Source: Myxococcales bacterium (lineage in GTDB: Bacteria; Myxococcota_A; UBA9160; SMWR01). Taken from it: 52,943 bases of DNA. This document shows, piece by piece, positions 17,896 to 28,099 of this stretch. Numbering within the stretch: the stretch's first letter is position 1; each line of letters begins with the position of its first letter. A program made the translations under genes and the position numbers. The stretch covers positions 1 through 52,943 of the forward strand of contig JAOUNA010000002.1 in NCBI GenBank assembly GCA_029881215.1, read 5' to 3'. A model generated the notes under the pieces. The model saw nothing but the letters and a program-made list of their open reading frames with translations, ran no database searches and was not told where the DNA came from.

Positions 17896-18381
17896 TCAGG
17901 CTCCGACGGGCGGATTCGCCTCGAGATCGAGGGCGGCGGCCAGATCGGCCACCACGCCACTCACGCGCTGCAGCGTTCCGTTGGTGTCGCCCTGGAACAG
18001 GCCCAGGAAGCGCTCCGTCAGCACCTGCTCCGCGCGCAGGATGGCGCGTCGCCCTTCCTCCGCGAGCTCGAGCCGGACGCCGCGCCGATCCGAAGCCACC
18101 GGAACGCGCCGCAGCATCCCGGCGTGCTCCAGGCCGTCGACCAGGGACGTGAGCGTGGGACGGCTCACACCCAGGGTCGAGGCGAGAATACTGGCGCGCA
18201 CGGGCCCGTCCGCGATTGTGACGAGCAGGCGATACTGCGGCAGGCTGATGCCGGTGCTGCGGCAGACCTGCTCGGCCAGCCGGGCCAGCCGGGCCAGCAA
18301 GCGGATGCCAGGTCGGAAGTCCGGAAGCGGCAGCGCGAGCCGATCGGATCGTCCCCCGACCAGGAGCAGCGATTGCGAGCT
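17896..18381 (-). CDS. MarR-family transcriptional regulator
   Basis: wHTH: LPQYRLLVTIADGPVRASILASTLGVSRPTLTSLVDGLEHAGMLRRVPVASDRRGVRLELAEEGRRA; ATG at 18381 or 18396. Confidence 0.9.
   Translation of the reverse strand, partial: SSQSLLLVGGRSDRLALPLPDFRPGIRLLARLARLAEQVCRSTGISLPQYRLLVTIADGPVRASILASTLGVSRPTLTSLVDGLEHAGMLRRVPVASDRRGVRLELAEEGRRAILRAEQVLTERFLGLFQGDTNGTLQRVSGVVADLAAALDLEANPPVGA
18275..18298. repeat. 9-bp tandem repeat inside the marR-like gene
   Basis: gccagccgg x2 plus gccagc, encoding LARLARLAEQ on the minus strand. Confidence 0.6.
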
Positions 18382-18452
18382 CATGGGTTGATTCACCTCA
18401 GGGGTTGGCGCTGATTCGATGGCGCGGCGCGAGTATAGAACCGGAAAACCTA

Positions 18453-18468
18453 ATTAGACTAGTCCAAT
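18453..18468. promoter_or_regulatory. Candidate MarR operator (near-perfect palindrome)
   Basis: ATTAGACTAGTCCAAT: 14 of 16 positions match its reverse complement; sits in the only AT-rich stretch between divergent marR-like and SDR genes. Confidence 0.55.
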
Positions 18469-18552
18469 CTCTGAAAAATCTTCTAACTGATCGACAGCAG
18501 TAGATTTTCTTCTGAGGTGACAGGGGGATACGGCGCGATACGCTTGGCCCCC

Positions 18553-19359
18553 ATGGGATCTACCGCCCTGGTGACGGGCGCTTCTTCGGGGATCGGCGCC
18601 GCGACGGCTCGCGTGCTGGCGCAGCGGGGCTTCGAGGTCTTCGGCACCAGCCGCAGGCCCGAGGCGCTGCCGCCGGAGGCGCCGACCGGCATCCACTGGC
18701 TCGGCATGGACGTGCGCGACGAGGCGTCGGTCGGCCGCGCCGTGGCCCAGCTGCTGGACACGGGCTCCGGGCTCGACGCGCTCGTCTGCAACGCCGGCTG
18801 CGGCATCTTCGGCAGCGTCGAGGAGGTTCCACTCGAGGCGGCGCGGGCCCAGTTCGAGACCAACTTCTTCGGCACGCTCTGCACGCTGCGCGCCGCGCTG
18901 CCGCATCTTCGAGCGCGAGGCTCGGGCCGCGTCGTGCTGGTCGGCTCGCTTGCCGGGCGGGCCCCGATCCCGTTCCAGGCGCATTACTCGGCGTCGAAGG
19001 CGGCGATCGAAGCGCTGGCGCTGGCGCTGCGCAACGAGCTGCACCCGCTCGGCGTGCGCGTCTCCCTGGTCGAGCCCGGAGACATTCGCACGGCGTTCAA
19101 CGACGCCGTGGACTTCGGAGACCCGCAGGCCTCGGCGTACCGCGATCGCATCGCGCGCTGCCAGGGGGTCATCGAGAAGACGATGTCCGAGGCGCCGGGC
19201 CCCGAGATCGTCGCAAATGCGATTCATCGCGCGCTCACCGCACGCCGGCCGCGCGTGCGCTACGCGGTCGGTCCGGAATCGCGGCGCGTCCCCCTCGGTC
19301 GTCGCCTGCTGCCGGACGCCCTCGCGCTGCGCCTGATCCGCGCGCACTTCCGCGTTTGA
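18553..19359 (+). CDS. Short-chain dehydrogenase/reductase
   Basis: [18 protein letters not shown] motif (CNAGCGIFG), S-Y-K (VGSLAG...[11 protein letters not shown]). Confidence 0.95.
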   Translation: MGSTALVTGASSGIGAATARVLAQRGFEVFGTSRRPEALPPEAPTGIHWLGMDVRDEASVGRAVAQLLDTGSGLDALVCNAGCGIFGSVEEVPLEAARAQFETNFFGTLCTLRAALPHLRARGSGRVVLVGSLAGRAPIPFQAHYSASKAAIEALALALRNELHPLGVRVSLVEPGDIRTAFNDAVDFGDPQASAYRDRIARCQGVIEKTMSEAPGPEIVANAIHRALTARRPRVRYAVGPESRRVPLGRRLLPDALALRLIRAHFRV

Positions 19360-19501
19360 CACTGGGAGGTGCAGCGCTCGGGGATGCGGCGAGCGCTGTG
19401 CTATTTTTCCGCTTCGCGCCACGGTTCGAATCGAGCTCTTGCGGCTCGCCTCTCACACCGGAACTCGGACCTGCGAACCCCGTGCAAGAGGAGCGCTTCC
19501 G

Positions 19502-20704
19502 ATGAGCAATCGCGTGTACGTCGTCGGCGTCGGCATGACCCGGTTCGAGAAGCCCGGCTCCCGGGAGTGGGACTATCCGGACATGGCGCGGGAAGCGGGC
19601 GAGAAGGCGCTCTCGGACGCGGGCATCGCGTATGAAGAGATCGAGCAGGTGATCGCGGGCTACACGAGCGGCGACTCCACCAGCGGCGAGCGCGCCGTCT
19701 ACACGCTCGGTCTCACGGGCATTCCCATCTACAACGTGAACAACAACTGCTCGACGGGTTCCACCGCGCTCTTCATGGGGAAGCAGCTGATCGAGGGCGG
19801 CCTCGCCGACTGCGTGCTGGCGATCGGCTTCGAGAAGATGGAGCGGGGATCCATCGGGATGAAATACACCGATCGCACGCCCCCGCTCGATCGGCACATC
19901 AAACACATGGCGGAGCTGCGCGGCTTCTCGGAGGCGCCGATGGCCCCCCAGCTCTTCGGCAATGCTGGCCGGGAGCACATGGAGCGCTACGGCACGCGAC
20001 CGGAGCAGTTCGCAAAGATCGGCTGGAAGAACCACAAGCATTCGGTCAACAATCCGTACTCGCAGTTCCGGGACGAGTACACGCTCGAAGACATCCTCGG
20101 CGCGCCGATGATCTACGAACCGCTGACGAAGCTGCAGTGCTGTCCGACGTCGGACGGTGCCGCAGCGGCCCTGCTGGCGAGCGCGACCTTCGTCGAGAAG
20201 CACGGGCTGCGAGACCAGGCGGTGGAGATCCTCGGCATGGCCATGGCCACCGATCTGCCGAGCAGCTTCGAAGAGAAGAGCTCGATCAAGCTCGTCGGCT
20301 ACGACATGACGAAGAAGGCGGCCGAGCAGGTATACGAGCAGTCGGGGTTCGGCCCCGAGAACGTGGATGTGGTGGAACTTCACGACTGCTTCTCGACGAA
20401 CGAGCTGATCACCTACGAGGCGCTCGGCTTGTGCGCGGAAGGCAAAGGCGGAGAGCTGGTGGACTCCGGCGCCACGACCTACGGCGGACAGCCGGTCGTG
20501 AACCCTTCGGGCGGATTGATCTCGAAGGGACATCCCCTGGGCGCCACCGGCCTCGCGCAGTGCGCGGAGCTCAACTGGCAGCTGCGCGGCATCGCCGACG
20601 CACGCCAGGTCGAAGGCGCCGAGCTCGCGCTCCAGCACAACCTCGGTCTCGGCGGCGCCGCCGTCGTCGCGATGTATCGCAAGGCAGCGTTCGGCGACCG
20701 CTGA
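19502..20704 (+). CDS. Thiolase-family / SCP2-type lipid-transfer thiolase
   Basis: [31 protein letters not shown] (active Cys), [36 protein letters not shown]. Confidence 0.93.
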   Translation: MSNRVYVVGVGMTRFEKPGSREWDYPDMAREAGEKALSDAGIAYEEIEQVIAGYTSGDSTSGERAVYTLGLTGIPIYNVNNNCSTGSTALFMGKQLIEGGLADCVLAIGFEKMERGSIGMKYTDRTPPLDRHIKHMAELRGFSEAPMAPQLFGNAGREHMERYGTRPEQFAKIGWKNHKHSVNNPYSQFRDEYTLEDILGAPMIYEPLTKLQCCPTSDGAAAALLASATFVEKHGLRDQAVEILGMAMATDLPSSFEEKSSIKLVGYDMTKKAAEQVYEQSGFGPENVDVVELHDCFSTNELITYEALGLCAEGKGGELVDSGATTYGGQPVVNPSGGLISKGHPLGATGLAQCAELNWQLRGIADARQVEGAELALQHNLGLGGAAVVAMYRKAAFGDR

Positions 20705-20728
20705 GCGCTACAGCCGCCCGAGGATCGC

Positions 20729-22117
20729 TTGAGCCGAGTCGCTGCAGATCGCGCGCCCGCCGCAACGAGCGAAGACCCCCGACTGAATTCTGCGCGCAAG
20801 CTGGTCTACGCGAGCGGCGACGTCACACTCAACACGGCGCTGTCGGCGCTCTCGATCATCTTCATCCAGTACTTCCTCACCCAGGTCGCCGGGCTGAGGC
20901 CGGAGCTGGCAGCCGCCGTGCAGCTCGTGGGCCGCGCCGTGGATGCCTTCACCGATCCGGCAATGGGCCGCCTCTCGGATGCGTGTCGCTGGAAGCTCGG
21001 CCGCCGGCGCCCCTTCCTGCTGATCGGCGCCGTGCCGTTCGGTGTCACCTTCGCGCTGCTGTGGGTCGATCTCGGCGCGGCTTCCCAGTGGGAGATGTTC
21101 ACCTACTACACCGGCATCTACGTGCTGCTCAGCCTGGCGATGACCGTGCTGTCGATCCCGTACCTGGCGCTCCAGCCCGAGATGGCGCTCGGCTACGACG
21201 CGCGCACGTCGCTGAACACCTTCCGCAATGCCGGATCGGTGCTCGGCATTCTCGCAACCGTGGCGTTCCGGCCGCTGGCGCACGCCCTGGGCGACGGCCC
21301 GCGAGGCTTCGCCTGCGCGGGCATCGCGTTCGGACTGCTGCTCGCGCTGCCGTGGCTCCCGATCTTCCTCGCCACGTGGGAGCGCCCGGAGTTCCAGCAG
21401 CGCACGCCCCGCATGACGCTTCGCGCCGGCCTGCTCGCCGTCGCGCGCCACCGCGCCTTCCGGAAGCTCGTCGGCCTGTATCTGTGCGGTCGCGTGGCCA
21501 TGGATCTGGTGGGCGCGATGCTCATTCTCTACTTCACGCACTACATGGGCCGCACCCACGACTTCGAGCGCGTGATGCTGCTCTTCCTGGCCGTCGTGCT
21601 CGTCTCTCTTCCCTTCTGGCTGCGCGTCGCCCAGGGATTCGACAAGGCGTCGATCTTCATCGTGGGCTCGCTGTGGTGGATCGTGTCCCTGCTGTCGCTC
21701 CTGCTCGCGGAGCCCGATTGGCCGCGCTGGTCCGTCTTCGCGCTCGCCGCGCTCGGCGCCGTGGGGTACGCCGTCGTGGATCTGATGCCGTGGTCGATGC
21801 TGGGCGAAGTCGTCGACGCGGACGATCTCGCCACCGGCGAGCGCCGGGAGGGCATCTACAACGGCTTCTTCACCTTCCTGCGCAAGCTCGCGGGCACGAT
21901 CGCCGTGGCCCTGGCGCTCGCATCGCTGGGAGCGCTCGGCCTCACGAAGGGGGACGCCCAGTCCGAGACGGTGCGCAGCGCGATCCGATTGCTGTCCACG
22001 CTCACGCCGGCCGTGTTTCTCGCACTCGGGGTGTGGATCGCCCGCGGCTACCCGCTCTCCCGCGAGCGGCACGCCCGCATCGTGAAGCAGCTCGCGGAGC
22101 GCAACGCGAAGCGCTGA
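20729..22117 (+). CDS. MFS/GPH-family cation:sugar-type symporter
   Basis: VYASGDVTLNT...AVDAFTDPAMGRLSDACRWKLGRRRPFLLIGAVPFG, typical GPH N-terminal signature, 12-TM-like profile; TTG start. Confidence 0.88.
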   Translation: MSRVAADRAPAATSEDPRLNSARKLVYASGDVTLNTALSALSIIFIQYFLTQVAGLRPELAAAVQLVGRAVDAFTDPAMGRLSDACRWKLGRRRPFLLIGAVPFGVTFALLWVDLGAASQWEMFTYYTGIYVLLSLAMTVLSIPYLALQPEMALGYDARTSLNTFRNAGSVLGILATVAFRPLAHALGDGPRGFACAGIAFGLLLALPWLPIFLATWERPEFQQRTPRMTLRAGLLAVARHRAFRKLVGLYLCGRVAMDLVGAMLILYFTHYMGRTHDFERVMLLFLAVVLVSLPFWLRVAQGFDKASIFIVGSLWWIVSLLSLLLAEPDWPRWSVFALAALGAVGYAVVDLMPWSMLGEVVDADDLATGERREGIYNGFFTFLRKLAGTIAVALALASLGALGLTKGDAQSETVRSAIRLLSTLTPAVFLALGVWIARGYPLSRERHARIVKQLAERNAKR

Positions 22118-22151
22118 GGTGAACCGCGCAGGCGCCCGCGCAGGAACCGCT

Positions 22152-23558
22152 TCAGCGCGTCAGGCCGCCGGCGCGCAGCCCCTCCTCGACGAGCGCGCGG
22201 GGCTCCGGATGCGCGGCGAAGGTGAGGTGCGCGCCCGGATACCACGCCATGCGCGGTCGCTCCCAGTGGCGCCACAGATCGCGCGCCTGCTCGGGGGGCA
22301 CGATGCGGTCGGCCGTCCCGGCGAAGAGGAAGCGCCGCTCGCGGCTCACGCGGGGTGTCAACGCGAGGGGCGAGACGACGCGGAGCACATCCGAGACGTC
22401 CCGTTCCTTGATGTCGTGGAGCTGCGCTTCGCGCACCTGCATCGCAGGGCTGTGCCGGAACAGCAGGTGCGCGAGATCCACGGCGGGGACGCCCACGATC
22501 GCGCAGGAGAGGCCCTCGCAGAGCGAGGCGAGCAGCGCGGCGTTGTATCCCCCGAGCGAGATGCCGTAGACGCCGATCTTCATGGCGCCCTGCCCCTCCA
22601 GCCAGGCGAGCATGCGGCGCACGTCCCAGACCGCCTGCGCCTCCGCGTGGAGCGTGTCGATCACGTCCGCTCCCAGGTAGCCGTCGCCGCTGCTCCAGCC
22701 GGGCGCGCGGGGCCCGTGCAGCGGGAGCACGGGGAGCAGCAGATTGAGTCCCAGCTGACGGTGCAGCCAGTCGGGGCGGAACGCGTGGAGGTCCACGATC
22801 GGTCGGCCCATTCGATAGCCGTGGATGCAGATCAACCAGGGGCGCGGGGCGCCGCGGTGGCGCAGGACCCAGGCGTGCGCCACCCGGTTCTCTGCGTAGC
22901 CGAGCCAGCGCGAGGCGCCCGGCTCTTCGTCGTGCGGCTCGTAGCCGCTCTCGAAGCGCAGGTGTTCATAGGCGATGCCGCCCGTCGCGGCGGGCGAGAG
23001 CTCGGGAGACTCGAGACCCGGAGGTCCCCGGTGATAGCTCTCCGGCTTCTCGAGCCAGCCGGCGGCGTCGAAGAGCTCGCGCGCGCGCGCCACCTCGCGC
23101 CGGATGCGCGCGAGATCGCCGCCGCTCCGGAGCATCGCCGCGAGCGTGTTGCTCGAGAGGACCAGCTCATCCAGCGCGACCTCGGCGGCCAGCCGCAGAC
23201 CCTTCGCGGACGCCGGCACCTCCTCGACGCGGGTCTCGACGCGCAGCGTGTACGCCCCCGCCGCGACGAAGCCGAGCGCCGAAGCGGCCAGCAGCAGGAG
23301 CCCGTGTCCGGCGCCCACCAGGGGGAGAGCGGGCAGTGCCGCGAGCACGCCGAGTGCGCCTCCCAGCGCCGCGAACTGACCGATGCGCAGCTCGCCCGGC
23401 ATCCCGAGCATGGCGAGACCGGATCCCAGCAGCAGGGTCCCGGGAAGCACCGAGACGAGGAAGCCGGGAAGTCCGTGCGCGGGCGCACTCCACAGCCAAT
23501 AGAGCCCCGCGATCAGCGGCAGCCAGCCCTCTCGGTACCCGCGAGACGATTCGACCAC
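22152..23558 (-). CDS. Alpha/beta hydrolase with N-terminal membrane segment
   Basis: LICIHGYRMG oxyanion region, IGVYGISLGGYNAALLAS nucleophile elbow (GxSxG), terminal His region. Confidence 0.85.
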   Translation of the reverse strand: MVESSRGYREGWLPLIAGLYWLWSAPAHGLPGFLVSVLPGTLLLGSGLAMLGMPGELRIGQFAALGGALGVLAALPALPLVGAGHGLLLLAASALGFVAAGAYTLRVETRVEEVPASAKGLRLAAEVALDELVLSSNTLAAMLRSGGDLARIRREVARARELFDAAGWLEKPESYHRGPPGLESPELSPAATGGIAYEHLRFESGYEPHDEEPGASRWLGYAENRVAHAWVLRHRGAPRPWLICIHGYRMGRPIVDLHAFRPDWLHRQLGLNLLLPVLPLHGPRAPGWSSGDGYLGADVIDTLHAEAQAVWDVRRMLAWLEGQGAMKIGVYGISLGGYNAALLASLCEGLSCAIVGVPAVDLAHLLFRHSPAMQVREAQLHDIKERDVSDVLRVVSPLALTPRVSRERRFLFAGTADRIVPPEQARDLWRHWERPRMAWYPGAHLTFAAHPEPRALVEEGLRAGGLTR

Positions 23559-23696
23559 GTATTGCGCTCCCGTCCGGCCCTGCGCGCGATGCGCCGTGCC
23601 GCGCCCACTCGGTTCTGCGCGCCCGAGCGAGCATAACCTGGGCCGTTCGATCCCGTCAGTCGCCCGCTCCCGGCTCGCCGCGTCGCTGGCGAGCGC

Positions 23697-25031
23697 TCAC
23701 GACGCGAACAGTCCGCGGATCGCGTGCCACGTCTCGGGCACGGCGAACCAGAGCACGAAGATCAGGAAGATGGGAACGGCGAAGCGAAGCAGCCAGCGCC
23801 ACAGGAAGAACCAGGGCACGCCGTGGGCTCCCGCGCGCGCCTCGGCGACGGGATCTCGCATGAACCATCCCACGAAGACCGAGAGCGCGAGGCCGCCGCC
23901 CAGCAGGAAGAGGTTGTTCGCGATCTGATCGACCACCCCGAGCACGTCGGTGCTCCAGGCGGAAGGCGTCCCGAGCAGCGTGATCGCCGTACCGCTGACG
24001 AGGGCCGCGCGCCTGCGCGACCACCCGAGTCCGTCGATCGCAGAGGCAACGACGACCTCGAGGAGCGAGATCGCCGAGGTGAGTGCGCCCACCACGAGAG
24101 CGGCGAAGAAGGCAAATCCCACCACGCGTCCCACGCCGCCCATCTCCGCGAAGGCCTGCGGCAGGGTGATGAAGAGCGCACCGACGGTGCTCGCCTCCAC
24201 GCGCGCTTCCAGCCCCAGCGCGAAGATCAGCGGAAACACCACGAGTCCGGCGAGAAACGCGATCGCAACGTCCGCGCCGACGATGATCAGCGACTCGTTG
24301 GGTAGGTGTTGATCGCGCCCGAGATAGCTGGCGAAGGTGAGCATGGCGCCCATTCCGAGGCTCAGGCTGAAGAAGGCCTGACCCGCGGCGTCCTTCAACA
24401 CGCTCCAGTGGAGCAGCTTGGAGACGTCTGCCGAGAGATAGTAGGCGTAGCCGGCCGAAGCTCCGTGGAGCGTGGTGGCGTAGACCGCGAGGCCCGCCAC
24501 GATGACGAAGAGCGCGGGCATCAAGAGCATGGCGGTGCGCTCGATTCCGCGCTTCACGCCGCCGGCCACGATCCCGATCGTGACGGCCATGAAGAGCACG
24601 TGGAAGCCGAACGCGTCCCATCCGGTCGCAATCTCGCCGAACCGGTCGGCCGCGTGGGCACCGAAGCCTTCGGTCAGCACGATCAGGCCGTAGCGGACCG
24701 TCCAGCCCGCAATCACGCCGTAGTAGGAGAGGATCAGGAAGCCTGCCGCCACGAAGACGCCGCCGAGCAGCTTCCAGCGCGGGCCGCCGAAGTGCTGCAG
24801 CGCACGGATCGGACTCTGCTGCGCCCCGCGACCGACCACGAGCTCGGCCAGCAGGACGGGCAGGCCCACGACCAACGTGACGCCGACGTAGAAGATCACG
24901 AAGGCGGCCCCGCCGTTCTCGGCGGCGAGGTACGAGAAGCGCCACATGTTGCCGAGCCCGACGGCGGAACCCACCGCGGCGAGGACGAAGCCCGTGCGGC
25001 TCGACCACTGCTCTCTGGCTGCGCTGGCCAT
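23697..25031 (-). CDS. Sodium-dependent transporter (NSS/SNF family)
   Basis: REQWSSRTGFVLAAVGSAVGLGNMWRFSYLAAENGGAAFVIFYV is the SNF signature. Confidence 0.95.
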   Translation of the reverse strand: MASAAREQWSSRTGFVLAAVGSAVGLGNMWRFSYLAAENGGAAFVIFYVGVTLVVGLPVLLAELVVGRGAQQSPIRALQHFGGPRWKLLGGVFVAAGFLILSYYGVIAGWTVRYGLIVLTEGFGAHAADRFGEIATGWDAFGFHVLFMAVTIGIVAGGVKRGIERTAMLLMPALFVIVAGLAVYATTLHGASAGYAYYLSADVSKLLHWSVLKDAAGQAFFSLSLGMGAMLTFASYLGRDQHLPNESLIIVGADVAIAFLAGLVVFPLIFALGLEARVEASTVGALFITLPQAFAEMGGVGRVVGFAFFAALVVGALTSAISLLEVVVASAIDGLGWSRRRAALVSGTAITLLGTPSAWSTDVLGVVDQIANNLFLLGGGLALSVFVGWFMRDPVAEARAGAHGVPWFFLWRWLLRFAVPIFLIFVLWFAVPETWHAIRGLFAS

Positions 25032-25201
25032 GAATCCCTCCGGCGGCCGTGCCCCACGCAGGCACCCTGCCTCGCACGGGGTCGTTGCGGAGCCGGGCGA
25101 GCATACAACGCCCGGCCGGGGAGGGCCGACGGCGCACTACACCGCCGGCGCGAGCCGGTCGATAGATGGGGTCGGAGCCCTGCCGGATCACGGAGAGCTG
25201 C

Positions 25202-26167
25202 ATGCGAAGCGCGCGCTACGAACGCATGACGAAGATCCTGGCCGATCCGGACGTGATGCTGCGCGTGGCCGAACGGATCGGCCGCTTCGAGTTGGGCACG
25301 CGCGACACCCGTCCGGGCGATGCCAGCGAGAGCTTTGCGCCGCGCCAGCGCGCAGCGCTGCAGGCGCACGCAAGCTACTTCCGGGAGAGGTACTTCGAAA
25401 GCGGCAGCTCCGTCGCCGGCATCGAGCCCCTGTTGCAGCACGCAGTCTTCATCGAAGCCTCGAAGCACCTGTACGGCAGGACGCACGTGCGCCCCGTTTC
25501 CGTGTGGGCGAACCTGCTGCTGCCCGGACAGAAGATCGCCCTGCACACGGACGTGCCCGAGTTCCGCGGCATGCGTCGGGGCAAGGAGCCGGACTGGCTG
25601 CTCGTCGCGATGCACCACTCGGGGCTCTTCGACGACTGGCGCATTTCCGCGGCCACCATCGTGATCTGCTTCGGCAGCGAACCCGCCGGCGGAGAGTTCG
25701 TCTTCTACCCCGACGGCCCCTACGGGCGCTCGGTCGCCGCCCCCGCCGAGCCGAACACCGGCATCTTGTTCGACGCGGAGAGCGTGTACCACGGGGTCGA
25801 TTCGCTGGCGCGGAAGAACACGTCCCTGCCCGAGCTCACGCCGCGCGTGGCGCTGCGCTACGGCGGTGACGGCGCGTGGGTACTCGACGACGACCACTCG
25901 GAGATGGCGCGCTACCGCTGGGAAGACGTGCGCTACGCGGTGGCCTGGAAGGCACACTGCTTCGCCGACGCCGCGGAGGAGACCAAGGTGCGCGAACACA
26001 CCCGCGACATCTCGCGCCAGCGCGTGCTCGAGGTCTTGCGCGACGATCTGAACAGCCGAGGCCGCGGAGGAGACGCGCCGCGGGACGAAACCCAGCTCGC
26101 GCAGAGAATCTTCGAAAACTACGTGAAATTCCCGCCCGCCAGGCCCTCGACCGCCGCGGGGCGCTGA
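25202..26167 (+). CDS. Putative 2-oxoglutarate/Fe(II) oxygenase-like protein
   Basis: Possible HxD...H facial triad (ALHTDVPEFRG ... VYHGVDS) with downstream Arg (TPRVALRYGG). Confidence 0.5.
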   Translation: MRSARYERMTKILADPDVMLRVAERIGRFELGTRDTRPGDASESFAPRQRAALQAHASYFRERYFESGSSVAGIEPLLQHAVFIEASKHLYGRTHVRPVSVWANLLLPGQKIALHTDVPEFRGMRRGKEPDWLLVAMHHSGLFDDWRISAATIVICFGSEPAGGEFVFYPDGPYGRSVAAPAEPNTGILFDAESVYHGVDSLARKNTSLPELTPRVALRYGGDGAWVLDDDHSEMARYRWEDVRYAVAWKAHCFADAAEETKVREHTRDISRQRVLEVLRDDLNSRGRGGDAPRDETQLAQRIFENYVKFPPARPSTAAGR

Positions 26168-26288
26168 GGGCGAACGGCCGGCCCCGGCACCTCTCCGTCG
26201 GCGACCCACGGCTCGCGTGAGCCGGAGCGGCGCAGCTCCCGCTCCTGCGAGGCTCTTCGGAGCGACATCGGGCCGCTACCCTGGGCGC

Positions 26289-28088
26289 GTGGGCGACGCG
26301 AACGAACTCCGGCGCATCCTCTCGCGCATCGACGGCAGGGGCTACAAAGCCTATCGCGACCTGCGCGGCGCGTTCGACCTCGGAAGCTCGACCCTGTACG
26401 TGGACCGCGTGCAGGCCGATCCCTTCGCCGCGCCGACGCGGATCCGCGTGCGCATCCCCGCCGAGCGCGCGTCGCTGCCGCCCTCTTCCCTCGAGAATCG
26501 CGTCCGCCGCCTGGCGCTCGCCGACTTCCTCGCGCGCCGGGTGCGCGACGCGACCGACCAGCTCGGCGACCGGAAGCGGGGCAGCGCCAGCAGCGGCCTC
26601 GTGCGCGTGGACGCCGGGGGGCAGCAGGTGCTGGAGCGCAGTGCCGTCGCAATCGCAGACGACTGGGTCGAGGTGCGGCTCGAGGTCGGGCTGCCGGCGG
26701 CGGGACGGCGCGTGCTCGGCCGGCAGGCGGAGGCGCTGCTGTGCGGCGATGTCGCGCGCGTCGCCGAGCGCGGACTCTGCGCGGCGCACGGGCCCGAGGG
26801 CGCGCTGCGTGAGTTCGTCGCGTGCGTCGAGAACCAGGAGGATTTGCGCGCGCAGCTCGACCGCCTCGGCCTGCTCGCATTCGTGGCGAATGGCGCGGTG
26901 CTGCCCCGTGAGAGCGGCAGGAGCGATCGACCGCTGCGCGGCGACGCGGTGATTCCCTTCGCGGCGCCGCGCAGCCTCGAGGTGGAGCTCTCGCTCACGC
27001 ATCCGATGCCGGGCCCGGAAGGCCCGCGCCGAACGCTCACGGGCCTGGGCATTCCGAAGGGCGTGACGCTCATCGTGGGCGGCGGCTACCACGGCAAGTC
27101 GACCCTGCTGCGCGCGCTCGAGCGCGCTGTGTATCCGCACATTCCGGGAGATGGCCGGGAGTGGGTGGTGAGTCGCCCGGATCTGGTGAAGATCCGCGCC
27201 GAGGATGGCCGGCGCGTGGCGTGCGTCGACATCAGCGGCTTCATCTCGGCGCTGCCCGGGGGTCGCCGCACGGACGTCTTCTCGAGCGACGACGCGAGCG
27301 GCAGCACCAGCCAGGCCGCCAACATCGTCGAAGCGGTGGAGGCCGGCGCGCGCGGCCTGCTGCTCGACGAGGACACCTCGGCCACCAACTTCATGGTGCG
27401 CGACGCGCGCATGCAGGCGCTGATCGCGAAGCAGCACGAGCCCATCACCCCCTTCCTCGACCGCGTCCGCGAGCTCTACGAGCGCCAGGGCGTCTCGAGC
27501 GTGCTGGTCATGGGCGGCTGCGGGGACTACTTCGACGTCGCCGACACCGTGATCCTGATGCGCGAGTATCGCCCCCACGACGCCACCCGCAAGGCGCGCA
27601 GCATCGCGCGCGCCCAACCCTCCGCGCGCCGCGCGGAGCTTCGCGACCCCCTGCCGGTCAGCCCCGCGCGCATTCCGCGGCCGGACAGCATCGACGCTTC
27701 GCGGGGCCGGCGCGAAGTGAAGATCGACGCGAAGCACATCGACCTCATCGTCTACGGAACCGAGCCGATCGACCTGCGCTGCGTGGAACAGCTGGTGGAC
27801 CCGAGCCAGACGCGCGCAATCGGCTTCGCGATCCACCTGGCAGCGGAGCGGTTCATGCAGGCGGACGCCTCGCTTGCCGAGATTCTCGAGGCTCTCGAGG
27901 CATTTCTCGACGCCCGGGGACTCGACGCCCTCGAGCCCTTTCACCGCCCGGAGCTTCACCCGGGCAACCTGGCCCGGCCCCGCCGCTTCGAAATCGCCGC
28001 CGCGCTCAACCGCCTGCGAACCCTCGAGATGCGCGTGCTGTCCGAGGGCGCATCCGATGGCCTCGGGCGGCGGGACAGAACCGGGTAA
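26289..28088 (+). CDS. ABC-class P-loop ATPase, COG3044 / MRB1590-like
   Basis: LTGLGIPKGVTLIVGGGYHGKSTLLRALERAVYPHIPGDGREWVV, DASGSTSQAANIVEAVEAGARGLLLDEDTSATNFM; GTG start at 26289 or 26217. Confidence 0.85.
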   Translation: MGDANELRRILSRIDGRGYKAYRDLRGAFDLGSSTLYVDRVQADPFAAPTRIRVRIPAERASLPPSSLENRVRRLALADFLARRVRDATDQLGDRKRGSASSGLVRVDAGGQQVLERSAVAIADDWVEVRLEVGLPAAGRRVLGRQAEALLCGDVARVAERGLCAAHGPEGALREFVACVENQEDLRAQLDRLGLLAFVANGAVLPRESGRSDRPLRGDAVIPFAAPRSLEVELSLTHPMPGPEGPRRTLTGLGIPKGVTLIVGGGYHGKSTLLRALERAVYPHIPGDGREWVVSRPDLVKIRAEDGRRVACVDISGFISALPGGRRTDVFSSDDASGSTSQAANIVEAVEAGARGLLLDEDTSATNFMVRDARMQALIAKQHEPITPFLDRVRELYERQGVSSVLVMGGCGDYFDVADTVILMREYRPHDATRKARSIARAQPSARRAELRDPLPVSPARIPRPDSIDASRGRREVKIDAKHIDLIVYGTEPIDLRCVEQLVDPSQTRAIGFAIHLAAERFMQADASLAEILEALEAFLDARGLDALEPFHRPELHPGNLARPRRFEIAAALNRLRTLEMRVLSEGASDGLGRRDRTG

Positions 28089-28099
28089 GCTCACGGCCC

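Noticed and set aside
19423-19440. GGTTCGAATC, resembling a tRNA T-loop
   Set aside because: Flanking bases do not pair as a T-stem and no acceptor, D or anticodon arms can be placed.
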